Made by a program: the position numbers and the translations under genes. DNA of 64,000 nucleotides, taken from NCBI GenBank assembly GCA_917880885.1, contig OU862927.1, positions 34,251,571 through 34,315,570 of the forward strand, in the 5' to 3' direction. The notes under the pieces were generated by a model. That model was not told where the DNA came from. It saw only the letters and a list, made by a program, of their open reading frames with translations, and did not search any database. This document shows positions 10,703 to 19,795 of this stretch, one piece after another. The stretch's first letter is position 1. Each line of letters starts with the position of its first letter. This stretch comes from Limnephilus marmoratus (lineage: Eukaryota > Arthropoda > Insecta > Trichoptera > Limnephilidae).

Positions 10703-11129
10703 GGCGCTGCAACCGGGCCCGAAAAGAAGAAGATGGAGAGACATGAAATTACGAATGTTAGAGGAGAGCGCTAACATTTACAGCGACAAAATCGATGCGA
10801 AAATTGAGAAAATGTTTAATAAAACACGACTCGTTTAAAATAGAGCGAAAATCTCGCGGGCATTATCTTAAACAGCATTTAAAAAGAAAAACTGTGAATT
10901 TTTTTATACATAAACTTGTAAAATAACTGAAACAAACGTGTTAATAATAATTTTTGGAGCATACTTTGCGATTTTTTTCTATCGAGGGAATTTTATATAA
11001 TTTGCGTTTCGGCGCGGGCAAAGTCTAGATATTATCTTCAAGAATAACATATATTTTTTAAGAGCTTTAAAACTTACCATGTTTAAGGGAAATATGTAAT
11101 AAATCGGTACAAATCCGGGTTGCGGGCCC
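10703..11129. mobile_element. TTAA-flanked MITE family, copy A
   Basis: Begins GGCGCTGCAACCGGGCCCG and ends with ccgggttgcgggccc, imperfect inverted ends. It is flanked by TTAA at 10699-10702 and 11130-11133. A second copy at 39647-40036 is similar along its whole length and is also flanked by TTAA. TTAA duplications occur in piggyBac and Kolobok elements; the ends do not settle which. A 94-codon frame at 10554-10838 spans the boundary and is not conserved in copy B. Confidence 0.75.
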
Positions 11130-11133
11130 TTAA

Positions 11134-11906
11134 TAAGCCTATACAATCGCGAGTCTCCTGCCTATTTCAGTATGTTCAAGAAATAATTTCGATGTTTGAG
11201 CAATTTAACCAGAAGAATGGAAAAACTGAGCTCACTTCTGGCACACGGACACGCCAACAACACATTTATATCGGTGAATCTCTTTAGTGATACCTTTAAA
11301 ACAGGTGTTGAAAACTTTTTTTGGGTATTTAACTCGAAATATTTGTTTGAGAGACGATATTGCCCCCTGGTCTTGAAAGAAAGGAAAACTGACTGAAAAC
11401 GTTTTAAATAATTAGCCAACAACCCGATAGAATTGTGCTATGGGCGTGTCCGTGTGCCCAAAGTAAGCTCAATGTTTCCTTACTTTTAGTGAAATTGATA
11501 AAACTGTCTTTAATTCTTTCTTGAACAGAGAATCAATTTCAATAGCCTATCTGGGGCCTAGGAGTCAAATTTTCTCATGTAAATTAGCGACATCATTTTT
11601 TTTTCAAATTGAAATCACATTTCTAGGGTTTATCTGTTCAGTGATTGGACCATTTCGGAAAACACGGTCATACAAGATTTTTTAATTCAGCTTCAACTAC
11701 CGCAGACAGGTCAAGAGTTCTAGAGCATGCAATACCGTTATATCGTTACCGCAATTTCGCGCTGTTTTTCAATACCGCGAAAGCGAGATTAGAAATGCGA
11801 ATTTCGCGGAATAAAAAACAAACCGAGATAGGGAAATCCCCGCTACGAACAATAACGGAATTCCCGAATTCCCTACAGTGAACTAACTAATGACAGTTTG
11901 ACAGAA
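11134..11906. other. Intergenic DNA, no gene recognised
   Basis: Contains an imperfect inverted pair: ctgagctcacttctggcaca near 11226 and gtgtgcccaaagtaagctca near 11451, enclosing about 240 bp with acggacacgcc-type motifs. It may be a decayed foldback element. No coding signal. Confidence 0.35.
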
Positions 11907-12090
11907 GGTGGCAATAGCGAAATTGGTTAACGCGCACGTCCCGGTTAGACGAGAGGTCTGGGTTCGAGTCCCAGTTGCAACCATTGCCTTTTTTCTGTTT
12001 TTCAGTGTCTTATTCTCTTTCATATTTTCGTTAAGATTATTATTGTTATCTTCTTCTTCAATGATATATAATATTTTTATATAATATTTT
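11907..12090 (+). mobile_element. tRNA-derived SINE family S2 with 76-nt tRNA-like head
   Basis: Positions 11907-11982 fold as a tRNA-like cloverleaf: acceptor GGTGGCAA against TTGCAACC with one mismatch, D-arm with tagcgaaattggttaacgcg, a 4-bp anticodon stem with loop ccggtta (anticodon position GGT), and a perfect T-arm ctggg/ttcgagt/cccag. It is followed by attgccttttttctg and a tail found elsewhere (8037-8095, 8325-8385). The minus-strand head at 32624-32699 is also 76 nt with the same acceptor and following sequence. Base 33 is C rather than T, so a functional tRNA-Thr is unlikely. Confidence 0.65.
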
Positions 12091-12236
12091 TAAATGAGAA
12101 TTAACTTATTGCAGCTTAATTGTGATTTTAATTATCAAAAACAATTTTCAATGAAATATTAAATATTTAACTAAATGAAGACAATATTAGCGAAATTCAA
12201 TCGAAAATCTGGAGACAGAAAAATCAGAAAAATATA

Positions 12237-12304
12237 TTGGCACCTCTGGGTTCAGTCTGGGTGTCCAAGCAGAAGGTCCTGGGTTCGTGTCCCAGAGGTG
12301 CCAA
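12237..12304 (+). repeat. tRNA-like remnant closing into a hairpin
   Basis: ttggcacctctggg and cccagaggtgccaa are exact complements enclosing about 40 bases, and the 3' half carries a B-box/T-arm-like cctgggttcgtgtcccag. The D-arm and anticodon arm are not normal. It looks like a tRNA-derived head that lost its middle. Confidence 0.5.
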
Positions 12305-12607
12305 TATCTTAGCAGTTATATAAAAAAAATATTAAATTTTTTCACATACTTCAATTATTTTTTAATTTCATTTAACACATGTTAACTGTCTAAGAGTAAA
12401 AAAATTAGCCAAATTTCAGTAAACAATGGATTTTTAACATGTCTAAAAAAGTTTTGGTTTCGGTTTGGCCGAAACTGAAATAGATACCGAAGATTCGGTT
12501 TCGGTAGAAAGTCCTGTTTCGGTCGGACACTAACTGAAACCTTTTTAAATACTGTCATCAATCACACATTCTTTTGAAAATCGTATTTTTCTCAATTTCT
12601 TCTGATA

Positions 12608-13233
12608 CAGTCCCTGGCCAAATTATTAGACGCACTGCAAGATTTCATGTAAAATATTAATTACCGGGTGATATTGTACCGTTTTATTATTTTAGATTGA
12701 TTTGTTTTTTTTTTTTATATTATCCAATCAATTACCGATTTATTTGACATAAATAAAACAGCATTAATTTAGAAAAGCATAAGTTTATTAAGTTTTAAAG
12801 AAAAGCGAAATTAATGTTAGTATATGTAAGTCAATATTTAGTTGAGCCACCTTTAGCCGCTATCAAAGCTTTAATTCTGCGCGGCATGCTATCAATGCAA
12901 GACTGTACTGTCTCCTGCATATGAGGATGATGATTCCACACATAAATAATCTTTTCTAGGAGCTGGGTTTTGTTGGTAATCACATCTTTAGCCACTTCTC
13001 TTTTCATCAGCTCCCACACATTTTCAATCGGGTTCATATCAGGGCTATTACCCGGACAATCCAACAGAGGGATACTTTTTTCTGCCAAAAAAGCTTCACA
13101 GAATTCTCCAACAATTCTTTTAAATGAAAATCAATAATATTGTAGTTTAAATATATCATTATTGCATAAAAACTCTTAAGAAAAGTAAAATTACAAAAAA
13201 ATACAGTGCGTCTAATAATTTGGCCAGGGACTG
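12608..13233 (-). mobile_element. Deleted Tc1-like (DD34E-type) element
   Basis: Inverted ends CAGTCCCTGGCCAAATTATT and complement, flanked by TA at 12606-12607 and 13234-13235. Only the C-terminal part of a Tc1-type transposase remains on the minus strand. The 626-bp size and missing N-terminus indicate a nonautonomous derivative. Confidence 0.9.
12831..13115 (-). pseudogene. Tc1-like transposase C-terminal fragment
   Basis: The minus-strand frame contains NSPDMNPIENVWELMKREV, the Tc1 signature whose glutamate in IENVW is the third catalytic residue. It ends in KALIAAKGGSTKY and a stop at 12831-12833. The DNA-binding domain and first two aspartates are absent. The frame is open for about 95 codons, so the deletion predates much decay here. 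Confidence 0.85.
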
Positions 13234-13384
13234 TACTGTCTGCCATCTTTGTAATGGTGATCAAACCTCTACCCGAGCAGAGTTGCAAACCTAGACGGGA
13301 CGGGGTCTTGGATAGATAATCCATTTTTATTGGCGAAAGCTACTACCATAATATCACAATTTAATCTTCTTATATAAAATACTG

Positions 13385-13605
13385 TGTACTTCACACGCGG
13401 TAGAAGTGAAACCTTCAGAACACTAAAGAAGATAAGAATGGGGAGGCTACGAAGCACCGAACAAGAAGGAGACCGATTATTCTACATCATTCTCTAGCAG
13501 CCTAAATCCTATGGATAGATATATGTTTGTCTCTTTTGGTAGCTTTTTCGGTTCATCAAGTTTCAAATCGCAACGGTGCTCTAGATGTTTTCACTTCAAA
13601 ATGTT
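13385..13605 (-). repeat. Dispersed ~220-bp repeat R220, copy A
   Basis: The reverse complement matches copies at 26980-27190 and 40150-40370: it begins near agcaccgttg, passes a variable gagataaacacat-like centre and a cggtgctt-cgtag-cc block, and ends ttctgaaggtttcacttcta. No clear TIR, poly(A) tail or target duplication was seen. Confidence 0.6.
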
Positions 13606-13659
13606 TATTTGCATTCCCAAACCACCTATCTGATTGCGATAAAACTTTGGAGATTTGTT

Positions 13660-14270
13660 GTGAGCATGCCCGCGAAGGTTTCTAGGTATAATAGTGAGCT
13701 CTGTTGTTATCAAATTATTTCCTATACCATTCATCCGATTGCAATGAAACTTTGGTGAGTTGGAGGTTTCTATACAGAGTGTAACAGCACGTACCCGAGG
13801 GATTTTAACCGTCGATTCCTGACATTATTTGAAGAAAAATGTGAATGAAATTTTGGTCTCCGGTGATATTTTTGATGTTTTTTTAATTTATTTTTTCTAC
13901 AAAAACATTAAAAAATGGTAGGTGTTGGACAGTCGGAGGCGGGGTGAGGGGTTGGTCGGTTACTCGGCTGAGTGACCAATGACAACAAGCAGAAGAAAAA
14001 AAATTTTGTTTGAATTTGAAAAAAAAATTTTTTTTTTTAAATATCATAAAAAAAGTCACCGGAGACGAAAATTTCATTTACATTTTTTACTCCAAAGATG
14101 CTCAAAATGGCTGGTTAAAATCCCTCGGGTATGTCCTGTTACACCCTGTATATACTGGTGAGCTTTGGCATTATGAAATTTATATTAAAAAAATTACAAT
14201 GGGTGGCGTGCGAGTTGTTTGAAAAAATAAGTTTATTTTGTATAGTTTAGCGGCAGGGAGGAAAGAAGGA
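13660..14270 (+). mobile_element. Older Helitron-like copy interrupted by a MITE
   Basis: Fragments at 13660-13774 (with ccgattgcaatgaaactttg) and 14149-14270 (with tactggtgagctttggcatt) match the Helitron-like repeats at 1020-2415 and 46500-47455. The MITE at 13775-14148 sits between them. Confidence 0.55.
13775..14148. mobile_element. MITE inserted in a Helitron-like repeat (TA duplication)
   Basis: Inverted ends cagagtgtaacagcacgtac and the complement of gtatgtcctgttacaccctg, with the shared block cgagggattttaacc. TA at 13773-13774 and 14149-14150. A second, inner inverted pair (gtctccggtga / tcaccggagac) makes most of the element self-complementary. ORFs within it are palindrome artefacts. 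Confidence 0.75.
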
Positions 14271-14469
14271 GGAAGGAGGAGGGGAATCCGGGAGGGGGGA
14301 AGGCGGGAAAGGTGGAAGGGACACGCAGGAGGGGAAAGGGACGCTGAAGGGGAACAGGGACAGGCAAGTTTATCAGTGATGTCTTCTGATTTCAGCGAAA
14401 CAGACTCATCTTGGGGGATGTGGTAAGCCAAGTAAAGAAGAGAAAAACAGTTCAAATCATTTAAAAAAA

Positions 14470-14896
14470 TCTATATATCTATATAAATAAAAATGAATCG
14501 CCGAAATGTATGTATGCGCTTAACTTCCGAATGACTGCACCAAATTGGATAATTCTTTTTTTTGTGTGTTCGTTATTGTCAGGACAAGGTTTGTATAAAA
14601 CTACTGGTGAGCTCTGGCATTATGAAATTTGTATAAAAAAATTGCAATAGGTGGCACGCGAGCTGTTTGAAAACTGAATATACCGGGACTGGGAGGGGGG
14701 TTCGCGGGACGGGGGAAGGGGAGAAATGGAGTGGGGAGAGGGAAGGTGGAGGTGGCGGAGTAGGAACGCAAAAGGGGAAGGGGTCGCAGGCGAGGAAGGG
14801 GAGGTGGAAGGGGAACGGGACGAATGGGAAAGGACACGCAGGGAGATACAATTTATTTATTAAATGGCATGGCAACGCATGCCGGGAACCAGCTAG
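14470..14896 (+). mobile_element. Complete nonautonomous Helitron-like element
   Basis: Starts TC (TCTATATATCTATATAAAT) directly after A and ends CTAG (gccgggaaccagctag) directly before T, fitting Helitron insertion between A and T with no duplication. It contains the aatgaatcgccgaaatgtat block, a gagctctggcattatgaaat block and a short G-rich core (14690-14830). At 427 bp there is no Rep or helicase. It is the clearest full unit of the family in the window. Confidence 0.65.
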
Positions 14897-16185
14897 TATA
14901 TTATTAAAAAGATATTTAACATGGAAAAATTATCAGCGTCCAACTACCTAGTTCTGTGAAAAAAAAAGTTTTTCTACAATTAAAAATTTTTTAAGGCTTT
15001 TCTGTTCTATTGATTTTCCTAATAAACTACAAGTAACGTGAAATTTTGCTGAACCCCCCCCCCCCCTTTTATGTTAACGTAATTAATGTATGCCCATACA
15101 TAATATTATGCATCTTCTTTCTCTCATCCTATTGGGAACCCATTAAATCCACAAGACTCCTCCGGGCATTCCTAACCTTCGATACTTCAGCAACCTACAT
15201 TAATTTCAGACCCACAGAGCTTCTGGAGTTGTTTCTCCAAACTATTTCCAGGGTGGCTCTATGGACGTCTATTCTCATTATTGATCGTTTTTATTTTAAA
15301 GAAATACAAACACTTCCAGGTTATCAATAACCTGACCGTATATAAAATCCTCCCACCACCAAATGGAAAAGGAAAATGTCATCCGTGCAATAATGGAGGA
15401 CTTGGCAATCAAAAGATTTAACCCGCGACCACACGACCAACTAACTCATTGAAAATACATTGTTTACAAACATTGCTAATTCTCATATAATAATAATAAT
15501 GTTTTATTCCAGGATGTGGGGATGATAGTGCAATCCTACACTTCCCATATAGTTATACATATTTTCAAAACAGATTTTAAATAAAGAATCAAGTAAGTAC
15601 ATAGAATATGTCCTATATAACTATTATTAAGTAAAATATATGAAAATAAAAATTTAAAGCATAGTATTCTTAAGTAAATAGTATTCATAAGTAAATAAAC
15701 ACATGAAAAAACTTTAGAAAAAAAAATACTAGACATGTTAAAAAACATGTTGACTTTGCGATAGACAGAGAAATATTTGTGGTGTTGTGACATTTTACCA
15801 AGAATGTTTTTTTATTTATACATTGATAAAATGTATGTGTTTGGGTTAGTTTTTACATGCTTTCACACAACTTTTATCATTTGCCTTTTTTGTTGTTACG
15901 TTGACTTAAATCATATTAATAATGATGCATGTATTTCAAGTGGTTGGATCTAATTCTCAACAAAGCCATTATTATTGGATTCCCAGCTCCAGAGCCATCT
16001 GCATTAAGGTTTGTCAAGCTTAGCAATCAACTGCACAACACCCTGACCACTGACATGACAGTGTTCTCCTAGCATTTCATTCTTCGTCCATTTACTCTAC
16101 TGGTCCAAACCATCTACCCATTCTTTTCTTTACCTCATAAGTCACTTACATTGGTTTTTTGTGTTTTCTCAGGTGGATTTCAAAT
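14897..16185. other. Intergenic DNA, no gene recognised
   Basis: AT-rich. A C13 run lies at about 15053-15066 and an (ATA)n-type run near 15488-15500. A 94-codon frame at 15046-15330 starts beside the C run and lacks a recognisable domain. Confidence 0.4.
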
Positions 16186-16840
16186 TTAATACTTGTGAAG
16201 TGCAAGTAGAAAAATAAGCCAAAATATTGAAACAGTACCAAGATTCACATACCTAGGTAGACTCCCTGATAACAAACGAGAATAATACCACAGAGGAGAT
16301 CCAGAAGCGCATAGTGAACGCAAATCGCTGTTATTACCGCCTACAAAACCAATAAAATCCAGAATGCTGTCCAGAAACACCAAGATATTAGTGTACAAAA
16401 AACTTATCAGACCAGTACTCATATACGCAGCTGAAACGACTTCCTAACCTAACTAAGATGAATGAGTGAGCACTGGATTTTTTTAAAAGGAAAATTTTGA
16501 GGCGTATCTTCTGACCGGTTTCAGAAAATGGATTTTGGCGCAGACGTTATAACAATAGCTCATACTCTGTTTAAGGATCCAAACGTCACAAAATTTATAA
16601 AAATGGGAAGACTTCGGTGGCTGGGTCATGTAGAGAGAATGACTGAGCATCAAGCACCAAAGTACCTGCTGAACTCAAGACCGACAGGGCAAAGGAGCCT
16701 GAGAAGACCAAGTTTAAGATGGAGCGACAACATCCTCAAAGATATATCCACCTTGGAGATTGTAAACTGGAGAGAGCTGGCACAAAACCGTGATGAGTGG
16801 AGGAAGACTCTTGAGAAGGCCAAGACCCACCAAGAGTGAT
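16186..16840 (+). pseudogene. LINE ORF2 C-terminal remnant
   Basis: With frameshifts, this encodes the tail of a non-LTR retrotransposon polyprotein: FTYLG, then a TKILVYKKLIRPVLIYAAET segment, KRKILRRIF, and finally an open stretch (16528-16839) reading RWLGHVERMTEHQAPKYL and NWRELAQNRDEWRKTLEKAK before a stop. These motifs are typical of the post-reverse-transcriptase region of insect LINEs. Several stops and shifts show it is dead. No poly(A) boundary is clear. Confidence 0.8.
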
Positions 16841-17624
16841 GATGATGAGTCAAGAGTGAGTGATGGGTGTTGTGATTAGCTTGACTAAATATATTTCTTT
16901 TTAACCATACCAGTAAACAAACAGCGATAAGATGGCAGAGAACATTAAAAAGTTAACATTTTCTGCCATAACAAAGTGAAATTTCCTTGTAAAGAGAATA
17001 GTCACTTATTTTTAACAAAAATACCACAACTAAGAAAAACACATTACATTTATCCAAATTTTACGATGCCATTTTTTTAAAAAGAATAATCTAAATTTTG
17101 CAAACAACCCACACAAAAATATTTTGTTCAGAATTTTAGAGAAACAAAGGCTCACATTAATTACACAAATAATCACACAAAACATAGATAATACCAAATT
17201 GATAACAACACCTATTATACATATAGAAGCAGGGTATATACATGTTGCACAATTCAATAGTATTCACAATATTATGAAAATTGTAATTGAAATTGAATTT
17301 CAATAAACACATTTATTTTTTTATAAATAAATATTGAGGTTTCATGTCTAAACCCTAAACGAGGAAAGATTAATTTCTCGTAACACAAAAGCAAGGAACG
17401 TAAAAATTGGTGAATTCATTCAAAAAATTGTGTATTTGTTTCTAGTCGAAGTAAATAATAGGTATCAACAAAAATCGAATCTAAGATGTGGCGTCAAAGA
17501 GAACATATTATGTAGGTATGTAAAAATGCACGGTGTACACTGTTCCAACTATAAAATACTGAATAAAATTAGTAAAAATAAGTTTAAAATTGACACATAG
17601 ATATAAAATGCAAAGTAAACATAC
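16841..17624. other. No gene recognised; possible intron of the minus-strand gene starting at 17703
   Basis: AT-rich DNA downstream of the donor site at 17624. No second exon could be identified here. Confidence 0.3.
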
Positions 17625-17703
17625 CTTCTCCATTTGATTCTTCTTGAGATACATTCTCTCTCGGTTTTTCCTTTGCAGACGGTTGCAATGTCGCAGCTGA
17701 CAT
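17625..17703 (-). CDS. Probable first coding exon of an unidentified gene
   Basis: On the minus strand an ATG at 17703-17701 opens 26 codons, starting MSAATLQPSAKEKPRENVSQ and rich in charged residues, and runs into a good splice donor GAAG|GTATGT (GT at 17624-17623). The context before the ATG (aactgaa) is AT-rich and in-frame stops precede it. I do not recognise the protein. The hydrophilic, low-complexity start is common in many cytosolic and nuclear proteins. Downstream exons would lie at lower coordinates, where I found none, so they may be small, TE-separated or outside the window. The alternative is a chance ATG-to-donor stretch. Confidence 0.35.
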
Positions 17704-18284
17704 TTCAGTTTCTCACTTAATAAGATTCTTTAAATCAGTCTTTGGATATAAATATAATATCTTAAAGCTAATTAATAATTTATTTATGTATAATATTACT
17801 ATCGAAGGTCCAGTATCCTATAATGTACTGTTTATATCACAGATATTTCGTTTTTGCAAACACGTACACACAGCCTTACTTAAAATGTACAGTATTTACA
17901 GGTAACGCAGAAACTAAAAACTTATTGAAACGTGTATAACGGACAGTTAACTATAAAATACGTTAACCCACTCAAACTTTTAAATTACAATAATACACAT
18001 AACTAAAACACTCTCCGATGCAAAAATATAAAACGTCCGCCATATGCTTTTTTGAGATCTTTGCGAACAGGGCTGCCAGCTATACGAGACTTATGTTTTG
18101 AAGCCTTCCATTGTTTGCAGACGCGAGTAAGAACTTACTACAATACCGAAGAGTAAAATTAATAATACCTACTTTCCTGAATACTAACTTATTTAATATT
18201 GTGCTTTCATTCTAAATACTTATATTTAAAAAAAAAACTGGGATACGATTCATAGGCGAACTTTATTTAACTTTATTTTTTCAC

Positions 18285-18440
18285 CGCGCAGAAAAATCTC
18301 ACAATAAAGCATAAATATACAAAACCACCCACAGTGTGCCATAAGTCGTTATTTCATTTTCGGTATTTACAATATACAATATATATATATTTATTATACG
18401 TGGGTGGTTTGTATATTTATGGTATTTACTTTTCTGCGCG
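18285..18440. mobile_element. Foldback MITE (cgcgcagaaa ends)
   Basis: Inverted arms of about 45 bp: left cgcgcagaaaaatctc through tatacaaaaccaccca, and right tgggtggtttgtatattt through acttttctgcgcg. The centre is about 60 bp and AT-rich. The target duplication is not resolved. Confidence 0.6.
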
Positions 18441-18599
18441 GAGGCCTGAAGTGACGCGCGGTGCGGTCGCTCCGTAATTGCCGCTATGATATTATTATGC
18501 ATGTAACCTATATGAAATAAAATAGGTATTGAAGTGATTATAGTCACCTCATAAAAATGTACGTATTACTGTTGTATGACTATAATGAGTCACTAACTG

Positions 18600-18960
18600 G
18601 CTCCAGACGGTAGGGAGCAGTTGGACTTTTGTGTAGTATTCACATAATAAAAAATTAAAAAAAAATTAAAACTGAACCTATCCCACCTCTCAGTCACTCA
18701 ACCCCACCCCCATCTGAACTCACACTCAACTCCCCTCCCTTTTAAGAAATTGGGACTCTTGGGTGAAATAAAAAATAAAAAAACTTACCCCCCAAAGCCT
18801 AATCTCTCACCCACCCCTCCTCATCTCAAGTCTCCCTCAATCCCCCTCCCTTAGAAGCAGTTGGGACTCTTGCGCGGCATTTACATAATAATATTTTTTT
18901 TAATGTACCCCCTTCTTTTTTACTCCCACCTCCCCTCATCAGCCCTCAACCCCCTTGTGG
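18600..18960 (+). repeat. Three diverged ~130-bp direct repeats
   Basis: Units start near 18612, 18745 and 18853 with variants of agcagttgggactcttg, followed by acataataa/aataaaa and then C-rich text such as ccacccccatc and tcccctccctt. A related fragment, ccagacagttgagacttttg, lies at 40950. Confidence 0.55.
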
Positions 18961-19079
18961 TTGATATAGCTGTTCTTAAACTGCAGATTAGGCAATGAAA
19001 CTTTTAGCTTGAATTTATGTAATCAAGAAGAGACAAGGTTTGTCTGTTATTGAAGCAACTATTAAATTCAAGAATAAAG

Positions 19080-19144
19080 GTAACATGCAGGGAGAATCAA
19101 TTGATTTCTTTGAATGGCATCAACGCATGCCAGGGACCAGCTAG
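19080..19144 (+). mobile_element. Solo 3' end of Helitron-like family
   Basis: Contains catgcagggagaatcaattg and ends aacgcatgccagggaccagctag before T, matching 3' ends at 2337 and 14896. No 5' end is joined to it. Confidence 0.55.
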
Positions 19145-19237
19145 TTTTTTTTATTAATATTACTTTCAACAGTTACCAGGACAACTTAACTAATCCGGAA
19201 CATCGACTATTACCATTGACCATCTATCGACAGTATT

Positions 19238-19445
19238 AACCGGTCAGTGGCTGAGTGGGCATCGCGTTTGGGTTCCACCCTGGCGTCGCGTAGTCGATTC
19301 TCGGCTGGCTAAGTTCTCGAGGGATTAGTATATTTATGGTTCTCCATCACGACACAAGCAACATTTTCCGCTATATACTGTGGTGGTAGTAGTAGATTTT
19401 CAAACATTATTGGATTATTCGTAACCCAACAATGTTTGTCTTTCT
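19238..19445 (+). mobile_element. tRNA-derived SINE family S1, copy 2
   Basis: Head ccggtcagtggctgagtggg with B-box-like gtagtcgattctcg; body acacaagcaacattttccgc and tggtggtagtagtagatttt; end aatgtttgtctttctg. It is longer than copy 1 by an inserted tctcgagggattagtatatt-like segment. Confidence 0.75.
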
Positions 19446-19795
19446 GTTTATTTAATTAATTTATTAAATTAATTTAAAAAAAGTAATTTAATAATTAGAA
19501 ATCTGTCGACAGTATCGTGACTATCGTGAGTATATCCATTAAATATTTATTCTTTGCCGAACCAACCCCGGAATAACGGCAATGACAATAACCATAGAAG
19601 GATTGGTTTATTAATGCCATAGATATTTCAGAAAGTCGACTGATGGAAACTGTCATTGACGCGCATTGACATATAAATACCATTTATTCACATTTATTTA
19701 GGTTGATAAGGAACGACTGTTAATTTTGTGCAACTTGCATATAATTTAAGCCTTTTCTTTAAAGTGTACATAGTTATACTAATATTTTCTTCATT

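Noticed and set aside
11907..11982. A functional tRNA-Thr gene
   Set aside because: Base 33 is C, the anticodon stem is only 4 bp, the acceptor has a mismatch and the unit is attached to a repeated tail, so a SINE head is more likely.
18600..18960. CRISPR-like spaced repeats
   Set aside because: Units are about 130 bp, diverged and have no constant short repeat/unique spacer pattern; the genome is eukaryotic.
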